64,000 nt of DNA from Mytilus galloprovincialis (GCF_965363235.1 NC_134839.1:110602517-110666516), one strand, 5' to 3'. Shown: positions 11,301-22,330, counted from the stretch's first letter. Notes: generated by a model not told the origin, from the sequence alone. Translations and numbers: made by a program.

Positions 11301-14300
11301 TTATTAAGTTCTCAGCAAGTTTTACCTATACCATTTACCCGTTCACACCAATGTTTACTTCAATAGTTTGGGGCTTTTACCGTTACAATCATGGACCTCG
11401 TCGTTTCAATGGTCATAACTTAAGCTTTTTCAGATGGTTGGTACCCTTTGTGTATGTCAAAGATTTATTTTCCAGGCGTTCATGCAACACTGCAGTTCAA
11501 AGGAGTTGTAAATGGCAATGCCCATGGACAAACCATGAATGAAATTTTGATAGGGATAACAAACCTTTTACAGGATAAAAGCTGTAAGAAAGTAGAAGTT
11601 GAATACCTGAACAAACAAGAGGATATGAGGTATGTGTTGATGATTGCTCTTTGTTCGATATCATTTTCTGTTAATGAATTTCCAAAACAAAACTTCGGTA
11701 ATATGAATTAATTTGGAATAATTTGGAAAAGCTCTTTCATTTTATTTCTTTGTCAATTTCCGAGAGTGATCGTTTGTAGCAGAAAATCTTGGATAGCTAA
11801 AATAAAATTAAACTTCCTGTTATCTTACTGTTCTCCGTATGAAAAACAAATCCTTGCTACCTCAATGAAATAATGTTATTAAATATAAATAAAATGAAAT
11901 TAACAAGGTTTTTATTTATTTCTAACCATGTTTTGAACATATTTTGTAAAAAGAAATAATCAATATTTCCGTTTTTATACATGTAGTGAATATATTTTTT
12001 TCGTATTCTACTTGGCTTGAACATGTTTGTTTTTTGTTTTTTTTTTATCAAATTAAGACGAAATAGTATGAACTGAATATAGTTTTCATTATATACATGA
12101 ACTGTGCATTTTATTTTTATACATTTATTGAACAATTTTTTTATAGATGTATTAAACACATGCGTCCTTTTAATTTAGTACATATTTAAAACATATTTTT
12201 CAGTGACAAGACAACAAGCGTATCTGTGAGAGTGAAATGTGATCGAACATATTTAACAACAGAAATGTTAAACGACAAATTCAAAAATATCTCAGAGAAA
12301 GATTTACAAGCAACTTTCCCTCTTCCGATGATCACTAAGAAAACAGAGACCAAGCCACAGACTTCAGACAAGGTAAAGTAAACAGAGACCAAGCCACAGA
12401 CTTCAGACAAGGTAAAGAAAACAGAGACCAAGCCACAGACGTCAGACAAGGTAAAGTAAACAGAGACCAAGCCACAGACTTCAGACAAGGTAAAGAAAAC
12501 AGAGACCAAGCCACAGACTTCAGACAAGGTAAAGTAAACAGAGACCAAGCCACAGACGTCAGACAAGGTAAAGTAAACAGAGACCAAGCCACAGACGTCA
12601 GACAAGGTAAAGTAAACAGAGACCAAGCCACAGACGTCAGACAAGGTAAAGTAAACAGAGACCAAGCCACAGACTTCAGACAAGGTAAAGTAAACAGAGA
12701 CCAAGCCACAGACTTCAGACAAGGTAAAGTAAACAGAGACCAAGCCACAGACGTCAGACAAGGTAAAGTAAACAGAGACCAAGCCACAGACGTCAGACAA
12801 GGTAAAGTAAACAGAGACCAAGCCACAGACGTCAGACAAGGTAAAGTAAACAGAGACCAAGCCACAGACGTCAGACAAGGTAAAGTAAAAAGAGACCAAG
12901 CCACAGACTTCAGACAAGGTAAAGTAAACAGAGACCAAGCCACAGACGTCAGACAAGGTAAAGTAAACAGAGACCAATCCACAGACGTCAGACAAGGTAA
13001 AGTAAACAGAGACCAAGCCACAGACTTCAGACAAGGTAAAGTAAACAGAGACCAAGTCACAGACGTCAGACAAGGTAAAGTAAACAGAGACCAAGCCACA
13101 GACTTCAGACAAGGTAAAGTAAACAGAGACCAAGCCACAGACGTCAGACAAGGTAAATTAAACAGAGACCAAGCCACAGACGTCAGACAAGGTAAAGTAA
13201 ACAGAGACCAAGCCACAGACTTCAGACAAGGTAAAGTAAACAGAGACCAATCCACAGACGTCAGACAAGGTAAAGTAACAGAGACCAAGCCACAGACTTC
13301 AGACAAGGTAAAGTAAACAGAGACCAAGCCACAGACGTCAGACTAGGTAAAGTAAACAGAGACCAAGCCACAGACGTCAGACAAGGTAAAGTAAACAGAG
13401 ACCAAGCCACAGACTTCAGACAAGGTAAAGTAAACAGAGACCAAGCCACAGACTTCAGACAAGGTAAAGTAAACAGAGACCAAGCCACAGACTTCAGACA
13501 AGGTAAAGTAAACAGAGACCAAGCCACAGACTTCAGACAAGGTTAAGTAAACAGAGACCAAGCCACAGGCTCCAGACAAGGTAAAGTAAACAGAGACCAA
13601 GCCACAGACTTCAGACAAGGTAAAGTAAACAGAGACCAAGACTTCAGACTTCAGACAAGGTAAAGTAAACAGAGACCAAGCCACAGACGTCAGACAAGGT
13701 AAAGTAAACAGAGACCAAGCCACAGACTTCAGACAAGGTAAAGGAAACACAGACCAAGCCACAGACTTCAGACATGGTAAAGTAATGGTAGTTTAATTTA
13801 CAATCCTATAATGTCAAGAAAAGGTTGTTTTAAACAAGACACGGTACTATTTTCTGCATACACATTTTGAGGCCAAAATATTAAGGAATCCGAAACACTT
13901 TACAAAATGTTGAAAGCCCGAAACAACTCAAATCTGAACCATAACTATTTTAACACGGCACATCTGCACAATTTTATGACGACAAAGGAATTCCAAAATA
14001 GGTTATCTTAATATACTTTTTCTGTTTTGTATTTTAATTTGTTTAAAGTTAATTGTCTTATTCTAGAATTATCTCTCATATTGTATTGCAATAGTAATAA
14101 TTCTACACAACGACACCATATACATATTGTCAAACTGTCTACATAGCCTATAAACCATGTATGTAATGTTCAATATAACGTACACAAGCAGGCTAGTAAT
14201 GGACTTCTGGTGATAGCTATGTCTGCACGATACTTTAAAGCAGGCAAGTAATGGACTTCTGGTGATAGCCATGTCTGCACGATACTTGTTAACTAGACTC

Positions 14301-17300
14301 GCTTGGAGGGTATGTTACAGTACTCCAGTTTGTGATTAATTATATTTCAGGCATTAAACATATAACTTTCTGATAATATATAATTCATTAACACTGAATG
14401 TCTATTTGTAGTCGTGGGCGTCGTCGAATTGGCAGATACTTGTTGGTGTCCTTGTGGGAGCCTCTGTAGTTATTGTCGCCTTCGTTGTAGCAAAGAAATA
14501 TTTCACGTAAGAAAAAATGTAAACTTATCATATCATGATCGTAGTGAGTATTAAAAGAAGATGGCGAAACAACTCTCCACAAGAGACCAAATGACACAAA
14601 AATTAACAACTATAGATCATTGTAGTGTATCGGGGATAATAAATTCAATTTTCAATTGTGCAAATTAAAAAAAAAATTGCTTTATCATTTTAAACTGTTA
14701 TTGCCTGAAAATGACCTGAACAGCTGCGAGTCTTTCGTAGCTAACTGATTGACTAAAAACTACTACAAAGTCTTGAGTAGAGATATGCTTCGAAAATGTA
14801 GGAAGATCATATTTTTTTTCCTTTGAGTATAGTTATGCAAGAATGGAATATTTTACTTTCGATTTTGATTGTGCTATCAAAGAAATCAATTCACATGTGT
14901 TTCGAAGGAACTTTCATCCCACTTGGATTTTACGACAATGCTGCATTATTTTCTTTAACACAACTGTTAATAGCTTTCAGACCTTATTGTTTCATTTTAT
15001 TCATCGCATTTTTTTTAATTTATTTTTTAAATCATGTTTAAATCAATTCTTGCTAGCTCAATTTGAAGGGTTTGTTTTCCATAAAAAATATGCATATTGT
15101 CTAAATCCCTTCTTTTCACAATTTCATCACAATTTTAATTGAGTTTTAATAACGAGTAACTGAAAGTAAAGTTTTCCATTGTTTGCAGGAAACATAACAG
15201 TACGACAGACGTATTAGATGATATGGTGCTTGTTGGCCAAAATAATTACAGCCAAAATGACATATCTCCTTCTGGAACATTCACGTACTCTGAAAAATTA
15301 TAATGTAAGATTTAAGTAGAATTTTCAAATAGTTTTTATACGCCCGTCAAAATTTTGACGGGACGTATTATGGTATACAAATGTCCGGTGTCCGTCCGTC
15401 TGTCTGTCCGTCCGTCCGTCTGTCCGTCTGTCCGTCTGTCCGGCGTAAACATGTCGCACCGTAACTTGAGAACGACTTATCCAAATTTCATGAAACTTAA
15501 TATAGTTGTTTCTTATGATGGTCAAATGATCTGTATACTTTTTGGTGAAAATAAGATTTAAACTTTTTAAGTTACAGCACTTTATGACTAAAACAGGGGT
15601 GTGTTTTTTTCACATGTCGCACTGTATCTCAAAAACGATTATTGATTATGACTTAAAACTTTAAACACTTCTTAGTTATATTAATCTCAATATCTGTATA
15701 CTTTTTGGTGATGATTCAAAATTTCATTTTTGAGTTATTGAGTATTTTGTAAAAAAGGGGGAGGGTTTTTTTACATGTCGCGCCAAATCTCAAAAACTAT
15801 TTATGATTATTGCTTAAAACTTTACACATGTCTTTGTTATATTAATCTCAATATCTGTATACTTTTTGGTGATGATTCAAAATTTCATTTTTGAGTTATT
15901 AGTATTTTTTTAAAAAGGGGAGGTTTTTTTTACATGTTGTGCCATATCTCAAAAACGATTTATGATTATTGCTTAAAACTTTACACACTTCTTTGTTCTA
16001 TTAATCTAAAGATCTGTATACTTTTTGGTGATTATTCAAAATTTCATTTTTGAGTTATTGAGTATTTTGTAAAACAGGGGAGGGTTTTTTACATGTTGCG
16101 CCGTATCTCAAAAATAAGTTATGATTATTGCTTAAAACTTTACACACTTCTTTGATATATTAATCTAAAGATCTGTATACTTTTTGGTTTTGATTCAAAA
16201 TTTTATTTTGGTAATATTTAGTTTTTGTAAAAAAAAAAACAGGGTGGGGGGTTTCACATGTCCCGCCGTGTCTCTAAAACAATATATGGTTATTGCTTAA
16301 AACTTTCTCATAAACTATATATGATTATTGCATAAGACTTCCACATAAGACGTCGGGCGTATCATGCGCTCATGGCGCAGCTGTTTATCAAAGTGGCGTA
16401 GAATTTGGGGTAATATTTTTTAATAATTCTAAGTTATACGTACATATTTTGATTTGTGTTAATATAGAAAGAGACACATATACAAAATTCATACATATTA
16501 GATATATAAGAGAACTATATTTTTGGGTTATTTCCTCGTATTTTAATTTAGTTTATAAGTAAAATTATTTGTTTTAGAGTTACTGTTGACCTATAATGTA
16601 TATATAAAAAGAAGAAACGGTATGATTGCCAATAAGACCTATAATGGTTTACTTTTACAAACTGTGATTTGGATGGAGATATCTCATTGGCTCTCGCACC
16701 AAATCTTCTTATATCTATTTACTATAGAATTGTTTTCAATTTGTGAAGGTGGATAATAACTATCTAACTGTAAATACAAGATGTAAACTATGTCGATAGT
16801 AGAGATAAAAATATTTGAGATCTTATCTAAATTCATGACCAATTAATAACTTTTTTGTTTTCTTAGCTAATGTCACCGAAGATAACGAAATGTTCACCTC
16901 TTAAAAGTCGGTTACATGATGTTCAACTAATAAATAAAATTCATATGAAAATTAAAAATTACATCAGTTAATACTTAAAACAGAAAATATACACGCTAAT
17001 AAATTGTGCATATACAAGTGAACATGTTTTGGTACGGAAGCCGATAAGGGCCATTCAAAAAAAATATTTTATGTCGTAATTACGACATAGCATGTCGTAA
17101 TTTCGACATAACATGTCGTTATTACGACATCGCTATGTCGTAATTTCGACATAACATGTCGTTATAACGACATCGCTATGTCGTAATTTCGACATATCAT
17201 GTCGTAATAACGACATCACTATGTCGTTAAAACGACATAGCTATGTCGTAATAACGACATCGCTATATATAAAAGAATATGTATTATGATTGCCAAGAGA

Positions 17301-20300
17301 CTAAATGACACAAAAATTAACAACTATAGGTCATCATAATGCCCCCAATAATTAGAAAAGCCCCCGATTAGTCAGCTATAAAAGAGGGAGGAAAGATACC
17401 AAAGGGAGAGTCCCCCGAAATGCTGTGTGGCAGACAGTGTTATTAATTAATTATTAGCTCCCTTGGTAAAACTCCAAATTTCATATTTAATGTATTTCAT
17501 TGTTAAATAATTTACATGAAGCTTAATAAGTATATATTTGTTAATTGCATAGCTTTTGCTATTTGAATTCATTGGTTAAAGATTTTTTATTTATATTGTA
17601 AAGTTTAATATTTGCATCGTCGCAAAATCTTTGGTTACCTTCTTTGGATACCTTCAGTGAGAAACTTATATATTTTTAAAATCCCGTGTCAGTTTAATAA
17701 GTTACATGCCGTGGAAGGGCTGTACAGCCAGACAAGTTTGAAATAAACAAATAAGACGTGGAAATATATGAGGACTGACTTTGCATGCCAAGCACACCAT
17801 CTCCCTGTACATAAGCGCAAACTATATGGATTTTTGTAATAAGGGTGAATTTGAGTATTGATAGCTCATATTCTACTTTCAAATGTTGGCATTCCTACAA
17901 CACGACGTTACACTTTTAAAACATGCAGCGTCGAAGAGGGTTTTTGACTTCGTTTAATTTTTGCAAGTTTTATTCGTTTTTTTATATTGTTGGTTGATTC
18001 TGGTTCTGTTCGTTTTGTGATGTCATTTTATCAAAAATTACCTCGAGTTGTGGAAATCGATTTAATAATGTTTACCCTTTAAGTTATTTCAACTAAAAAT
18101 GCAGTACTGTCGCAAGTAATGTAGGGAGGAAAGATGGGACGGAAGTACATGTATACGGTTTTCCATATTTTTGTTTTATCATAGGATGTTTAACTTTCAA
18201 GGTGCATATCATCTGTCATTGTAAAATTTCTATATCTTAATTCAACCAATACAAATATATCTGACACTGCAAGTAAATCGAACATTTTTACCCTTGGTTA
18301 AATTTGAATAGAATTGTATTTTCCCTGGCACATAAGTTGTCGAAATACACCCCTTCAATTACTTGAACCTTGGCTTGAGAATTATTTCCCAAGTCATCTA
18401 TAGCGTTTAACTTCTGATATAAATTCTAAAATACAGTAATCTACTCCTGGATCGTCCGCGAAAACGGCAAATATAATCCCGAGTTTTTATTAATTCGATG
18501 AAACGGTTTTCGTTGCTGTTTGGGATTCGTCTTTCAATTACCTCCATTTTATGCACAAGTTTATATTGACGAAAAGTTCCGGCTTCGCTAGTACAGAAAT
18601 TATTTTCATCACGACCGTTATAACATGAATAGCAGGACAAATTGCGAAGTAAAACATTCCGTGAACTGGTATTAAGTCTTTTAATATTGGTGATTGCACC
18701 TTACTTAAGTGACGACTTTAAATGATCTATTTCGGATTACTTCCGTAACATAAATTTCAATTCGCATTTTACATTTAGAGGACTGTCTTGGTGTCTCCAA
18801 TTTGTCTTTGCAAAAGTTGGACGAAGTTTATGTAATGGGATGTTTTCCCCATTTCCCAATTCTTTTAAATAAATCGTTAAAAGCTATAAACGATTAATAA
18901 AAATTGCAAAATTTAACCTGTGTCGAACCTATGTCCCCGGGCGGAGTCTATAGCAACATGCACTATTCTCTTTTTTCGGCAGCAATCATCAACCTCTTTT
19001 TCCAAATTTCATAACACGATTTGTTTTAATTATCATGAACATTTAATTGAAACTTTAGCACATGTAACGTCGGAAATTAGCGTCTTTAGGATTTTAGACG
19101 TTTTCAGACGTTTGGACAAATTGGCTACCGTTTTGTAATGTGTGGAAGCATTTTATTCCTTTAAGACCCAAATATGTAGGTAATAAGAAAATAATCTTGG
19201 CATTTCTTACTCTTCGTGTATCTAACTTTTGTTTTTATCAATTATAGAAAATACGCGTTATCTGCTTTGAAAAATGAAATACCAACTTGGACAAAATGGC
19301 TACCGTTTGAAAAACGACTGTGTAGAGAAGATTTTATTGAATCAACAATATTTGAACTCACATGAGGCAGATATTTGTACTTTTGTTAGATATTATTATT
19401 GTCTTACTCTTTTTATTCATTTTCTGCTATATCTACTTATAAAATTCACTTTCAGTCGTTGAGTTAATGAAAAACGTCGTTGGACATTTTTCTTATTCCA
19501 GCTTAATATGCAGCCACCGAGTCAAATGAAATTTGGCAAAATAACGGCTTTAACGGCACAGAGAACCAACACATGTCGTTGTTCCTGCCAAGAATGAAGA
19601 AGATCAGAGAATAAGAAATAGGATCACTATACATAAGAGTTAAAACGGTTTTTCATAAATGTAACGTTGGACATCCGTTTTTTTCACATAGCTTTCTTAT
19701 TTTAATCCTCAAATAAACTAAATATTACTTAGTATATGATCAAGAGCTGTAAAAACATAATTTAAAACATATACTGAATTTGTTACAATATTGTTTCGTG
19801 TTTTCTAACATTTTTATTTTTATTTTGTTTTGCGGATGAAATTTCGAAGATTCTGTTTTAAATCCTAGGCGTTGTAGGAACATCGTGCCCAACGTTTGAA
19901 TGTAGAAATAGGGCAACCAATACTTCAATTCAACCTTATTACAAAAAGCTTTGAAGTTTGCACTTATTTGTAGGGAGATGGATAGCTTAACTTTCTCGGT
20001 AGGAATGAATGTTAGACCTCACATACACGGTCGGTGTAATTACATGGGATCTATAAAATATATAAGTTTCTCACTGAATCTATTCAAAGAAGGTAACCAA
20101 AGATTTTGCGACGATGCAAATATTAAACTTTATAATATAAATAAATATCTTTAACCAATGAATTCAAATAGCAAAGTCTATGCAATTAACAAAAATGTAC
20201 TTATTAAGCTTCATGTAAATTATGTAACAATGAAATACATTAAATATGAAATTTGGAGTTTTACCAAGGGAGCTAATAATTAATCAATAACACTGTCTGC

Positions 20301-21480
20301 CACACAGCATTTCGGGGGCTCTCCCTCTGGTATCTTTCCTCCCTCTTTTATAGCTGACTATGTGGGGCTTTTCTAATTATTGGGGGCATTATGATGACCT
20401 ATAGTTGTTAATTTCTGTGTCATTTAGTCTCTTGGCAATCATAATACATATTCTTTTATATATAGCGATGTCGTTATTACGACATCGCTATGTCGTTTTA
20501 ACGACATAGTGATGTCGTTATTACGACATGATATGTCGAAATTACGACATAGCAATGTCGTTATAACGACATGTTATGTCGAAATTACGACATAGCGATG
20601 TCGTAATAACGACATGTTATGTCGAAATTACGACATGCTATGTCGTAATTACGACATAATTTATTTTTTTTGAATGGCCCTTATCGGCTTCCGTATTTTG
20701 GGACTGTGGAGAGAGATATGGGGCATGTCAGATAATCTTTGTCGGCAAGTGAGTCAATACTGAGGGGGGAAAATGAAAAATTAGATATTTTATCCGTTGG
20801 AATGCAATGATTATTGCTTAAAAAATAAATCTTACCTTTTAAGAAACTCTTAAGAAATAAACTGAATGACTGACCAATTTTCCAAGTGAGATAACTTTAT
20901 GTACGCACAAATGTTTTCAATTTGCGTTAAAATCAAACTGTTTCAAACCAAATCAATTGAATTTTACACTAGTGTTGTAGGGGGTGAACACAAAAGCGCT
21001 TCAATACCAGTTTTTCATCTCTAAAAGCATTTGGTATAGATGTTGAACCCAAAAAATGTTATAAAAATAAGTTTATCTTATGTTCAGAAAATCATTTTAA
21101 TCATTTTATTTAAATCTGTTCAAATTTGAAATCCGTATGTTTGTATATAGTACTTGATACTCACGATAATAAATATGTTTTTCAATAAATTTTTCAATAA
21201 AAAAAATCACATTTTTCTCGAAGTTTTGGGAAATTCTATTGCATATTTATATTAGTTTCAACCCAACTCTGATGTCACTATTTAGAATAACTACCAGCAA
21301 GAATTTCTGAATTACGGAAAACTTATAGCATACAATGTTTTTTTTTCTACAGGGCCTAATTATTTCCATGTTATGTTTTACAGCAAAAGAAGATCGTATG
21401 ATATTAGAATACTAGATGACTGCGAGTACGAATTAGATAATCAACAAAACGGAGGAACAAAATTTACAAACTTTGATTAA
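5302..21480 (+). CDS. Large EGF-repeat, mucin-stalk type I membrane protein (5' partial; two alternative C termini)
   Basis: Coding exons: 5302-10995, 11476-11629, 12204-12372, 14412-14506, then 15189-15303 or 21384-21480. All junctions have AG/GT sites and matching phases (1, 2, 0, 2). The visible protein is 2,074 aa with the first tail and 2,068 aa with the second. Order: end of one EGF, two EGF modules, a short Thr-rich linker, 41 more EGF modules, a Thr/Ser/Pro stalk, a small domain with two cysteines, one hydrophobic helix (QILVGVLVGASVVIVAFVVA) with a basic stop-transfer flank, and a short cytoplasmic tail. The second module has a DLNEC calcium-binding start. EGF arrays of this kind serve as cell-surface or matrix adhesion rods or receptors. 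The array resembles fibropellin/Notch-type EGFs, but there are no LNR, DSL or ankyrin modules here, so I do not call it Notch. Signal peptide and early exons lie outside or were not recognised. Confidence 0.9.
5935..8586 (+). repeat. Higher-order repeat: four tandem copies of a six-EGF block, 663 bp each
   Basis: Equivalent points (the ACTACTG of the first module) fall at 5935, 6598, 7261 and 7924, exactly 663 bp (221 codons) apart. Each block runs through modules starting YCST, YCSG/YCSS, FCSR, YCSS, a CxSS module and a KHG module. The last module of the fourth copy has already diverged (YCLSQPCQNGARC). Spacing in whole codons and high similarity point to recent unequal exchange or conversion. 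Confidence 0.92.
10143..10992 (+). repeat. Thr/Ser/Pro-rich mucin-like stalk with short internal repeats
   Basis: After the last EGF cysteine (CEH, around 10132-10140) the frame becomes rich in Thr, Ser, Gln and Pro for about 280 residues. A degenerate repeat around TTITTSKSTT / SQPTTIPTSQ occupies 10290-10590, and looser SQPTT and ESTT repeats follow to 10830. Such stretches are usually densely O-glycosylated and hold the ectodomain away from the membrane. Confidence 0.85.
11476..11629 (+). other. EGF gene coding exon (membrane-proximal domain, part 1)
   Basis: Acceptor TTTTCCAG ends at 11475; donor GTATGT starts at 11630. It reads in phase 1 from the giant exon: a VHATLQFKGVV strand, a helix with ITNLLQ, then SCKKVEVEYL. 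It ends in phase 2 inside an Arg/Ser codon. The beta-alpha-beta look just before a membrane helix recalls SEA-type domains, but no GSVVV-like cleavage motif is present, so this comparison is weak. Confidence 0.85.
12204..12372 (+). other. EGF gene coding exon whose 3' end seeds the minisatellite
   Basis: Acceptor ATTTTTCAG ends at 12203. The exon reads SDKTTSVSVRVKCDRTYL through to KTETKPQTSDK and ends at the donor AAG|GTAAAG. The last 32 bases are the first exonic copy of the 39-bp unit. Reading past the donor gives Val-Lys-stop in frame. The next exon (14412) joins in phase 0. Confidence 0.85.
12341..13785 (+). repeat. 39-bp minisatellite, about 37 units, each with an exon end and a 5' splice site
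   Basis: The unit is AAACAGAGACCAAGCCACAG followed by ACKTCAGACAAGGTAAAGT. The first unit spans the real exon end and donor (GT at 12373); the rest are intronic. Units differ mainly at ACTTCA/ACGTCA. Two early units read GTAAAGAAA rather than GTAAAGTAA. A few have small indels or substitutions (near 13271, 13553 and 13637). Because 39 is 13 codons, long meaningless open frames appear on the minus strand. Confidence 0.95.
14188..14287 (+). repeat. tandem duplication, two copies of about 52 bp
   Basis: TAATGGACTTCTGGTGATAG followed by CATGTCTGCACGATACT occurs at 14197 and 14249 with one or two differences. It lies in the intron before the transmembrane exon. Confidence 0.85.
14412..14506 (+). 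other. EGF gene transmembrane exon
   Basis: Acceptor CTATTTGTAG ends at 14411; donor GTAAGA starts at 14507. It encodes SWASSNW, then a helix of about 20 hydrophobic or small residues (ILVGVLVGASVVIVAFVVA), then KKYF. This gives a single-pass type I topology with an outside EGF array. It ends in phase 2 and can join either terminal exon. Confidence 0.88.
14545..14640 (+). repeat. interspersed repeat family A, short copy
   Basis: It contains 'ACAACTCTCCACAAGAGACC' and 'AAATTAACAACTATAG', the start of the family present in fuller form at 40345-40790. No coding content. Confidence 0.65.
15189..15303 (+). other. EGF gene terminal exon, tail variant 1
   Basis: Acceptor GTTTGCAG ends at 15188. 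It enters in phase 2 (AC|G gives Thr) and reads KHNSTTDVLDDMVLVGQNN through GTFTYSEKL to TAA at 15301. The cytoplasmic tail is 37 residues. No AATAAA is seen between the stop and the repeat that starts at about 15337. Confidence 0.8.
15337..16385 (+). mobile_element. interspersed element with six tandem copies of about 160 bp
   Basis: It opens with TACGCCCGTCAAAATTTTGACGGG and a CTGTCCGTCCGTC-type pyrimidine tract. It closes with GACGTCGGGCGTATCA, so its ends are imperfectly inverted (ACGCCCG / CGGGCGT). Inside, a block around ACATGTCGC-GCC-TATCTCAAAAAC recurs at 15448, 15611, 15773, 15932, 16091 and 16255, spaced 159-164 bp. Each is followed by ATCTGTATACTTTTTGGTGA and a poly-G run. I recognise the start as a very common mussel repeat. 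A relation to bivalve elements with 160-bp satellites is a guess. Confidence 0.75.
16595..16725. repeat. small foldback-like family A derivative
   Basis: It begins like family A (AAAAAGAAGAAACGGTATGATTGCCAAT) and ends with the inverted form (ATCTCATTGGCTCTCGCACC-AAATCTTCTTATATC). The whole can fold back on itself. A similar inverted piece is at 63125-63210. Confidence 0.5.
17033..17690 (+). repeat. left terminal inverted repeat of the 3.66-kb element
   Basis: It matches the complement of 20038-20695. Shared landmarks in order are GGGCCATTCAAAAAAAAT, the ATGTCG palindrome array, GCCAAGAGACTAAATGACAC, GCTGTGTGGCAGACAGTGTT and GCATCGTCGCAAAATCTTTG. Confidence 0.9.
20038..20695 (-). repeat. right terminal inverted repeat of the 3.66-kb element
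   Basis: It is the inverted counterpart of 17033-17690, ending ATGGCCCTTATCGGCTTCCG then TA. The match fades inward at about 20038, beyond the GTTTCTCACTGAATC block. Confidence 0.9.
21384..21480 (+). other. EGF gene terminal exon, tail variant 2
   Basis: Acceptor TATGTTTTACAG ends at 21383. Joined in phase 2 to the donor at 14506 it gives Thr, then KRRSYDIRILDDCEYELDN and GGTKFTNFD, stop TAA at 21478. The exon is 97 nt, exactly what the phase demands. Both tails share a (V/I)LDD core, which suggests duplicated terminal exons. A polyadenylation hexamer follows at 21627. Confidence 0.72.
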
Positions 21481-21626
21481 AATAACTTTCTTTTTATTTT
21501 TCATGAATCTACTATGCGTATAGTTATAATTTTTTATTTGAATTTAATTATGTACCATATTATTTTCCATGTGCATTATGACTTTTTGTAACGACCCAAT
21601 AGTAACTTTATTAATCTTTTTTTTTA

Positions 21627-21632
21627 AATAAA
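21627..21632 (+). promoter_or_regulatory. candidate polyadenylation signal AATAAA
   Basis: AATAAA lies 147 bp after the stop of tail variant 2, in a T-rich then A-rich setting. It is the best-placed hexamer for the 3' end of this gene. Confidence 0.5.
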
Positions 21633-22330
21633 AATTTTGAAACGAAATATGGTTGTATAGATAAGTTTAAATGTTTGTGTAATTGTGCACTTATTTTGTA
21701 TGTAATTTTCACTAAAACGTTGTACAGCTGCTGGTGACTTACCGATTACAAAACCGGTCCAGTAGCCATTACTTCGGTTCTGGCGTCAAAATACTGACAC
21801 CTTTTTACATTAACGAATGCATCTCTCTCGTGCACTGGTCTGGTTCCTTGTTTGGCTTTAGCTATTTACTTTTGGTCCCTTTGGGTATTATCCGCTCTTT
21901 TTTCAACGTTGGTATTAGTTTTTCAAAATTTTAGCCTTGAGTATCACTGGAAGCAAGAACAATTGTCATGATGATATATACCGAAAGGGTATTCAGAAAC
22001 AGTAAATCCGGAGAAACTTTAATAAAGGGCATTCCGGACAAAATGTAAAATAGTTTACATTAATTTACCGTCACTGATTATCCAATCGGCTGTCTTTCGA
22101 TCAAAACGTAAAATACTACTTATTTCTTATTCCCCTTTTATCTGAGCAGGAACATATATATTTGATATACTGTTCCAAGATCTGAGTGATTTAGAATCTT
22201 TTTTTACCATTGTACGATGTTATTGGACTAAGCTATGTATCTGATTAATTAATGAAACTTTTTGCTTTATTTAATGCTAACAATACAGTTCTGTTTACCG
22301 TCTCAAATATAGCTCTTCAGTCACAATTAA

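Larger units (their letters stand above)
17033..20695. mobile_element. DNA transposon-like foldback element with about 655-bp terminal inverted repeats
   Basis: Both ends start TACGGAAGCCGATAAGGGCC. The inverted match continues from 17033 to about 17690 and from about 20038 to 20695 with modest divergence. The element is flanked by a 6-bp duplication TTTTGG (17027-17032 and 20696-20701), indicating transposition. Each arm carries about nine imperfect palindromes of the ATGTCGTAATTACGACAT type (17070-17270 and 20466-20660), then a stretch related to family A. The 2.35-kb core (17690-20038) has only short open frames (largest 77 codons) and no recognisable transposase, so the copy looks non-autonomous. 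The superfamily is not assigned. It lies in the intron between the alternative last exons of the EGF gene. Confidence 0.88.

Noticed and set aside
12186-13762. Long minus-strand open frames of 321, 330 and 139 codons with a 13-residue repeat (VCGLVSVYFTLS type)
   Set aside because: They are the reverse reading of the 39-bp minisatellite; 39 is divisible by three, so frames stay open by chance. There is no start context or non-repeat coding sequence.
12341-13785. CRISPR-like array
   Set aside because: There are no distinct spacers; the whole 39-bp unit repeats, and the setting is an intron of an animal gene.
18407-18640. 77-codon minus-strand frame in the core of the foldback element as a transposase remnant
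   Set aside because: No DDE/D or zinc-binding pattern is visible and it is too short to judge.
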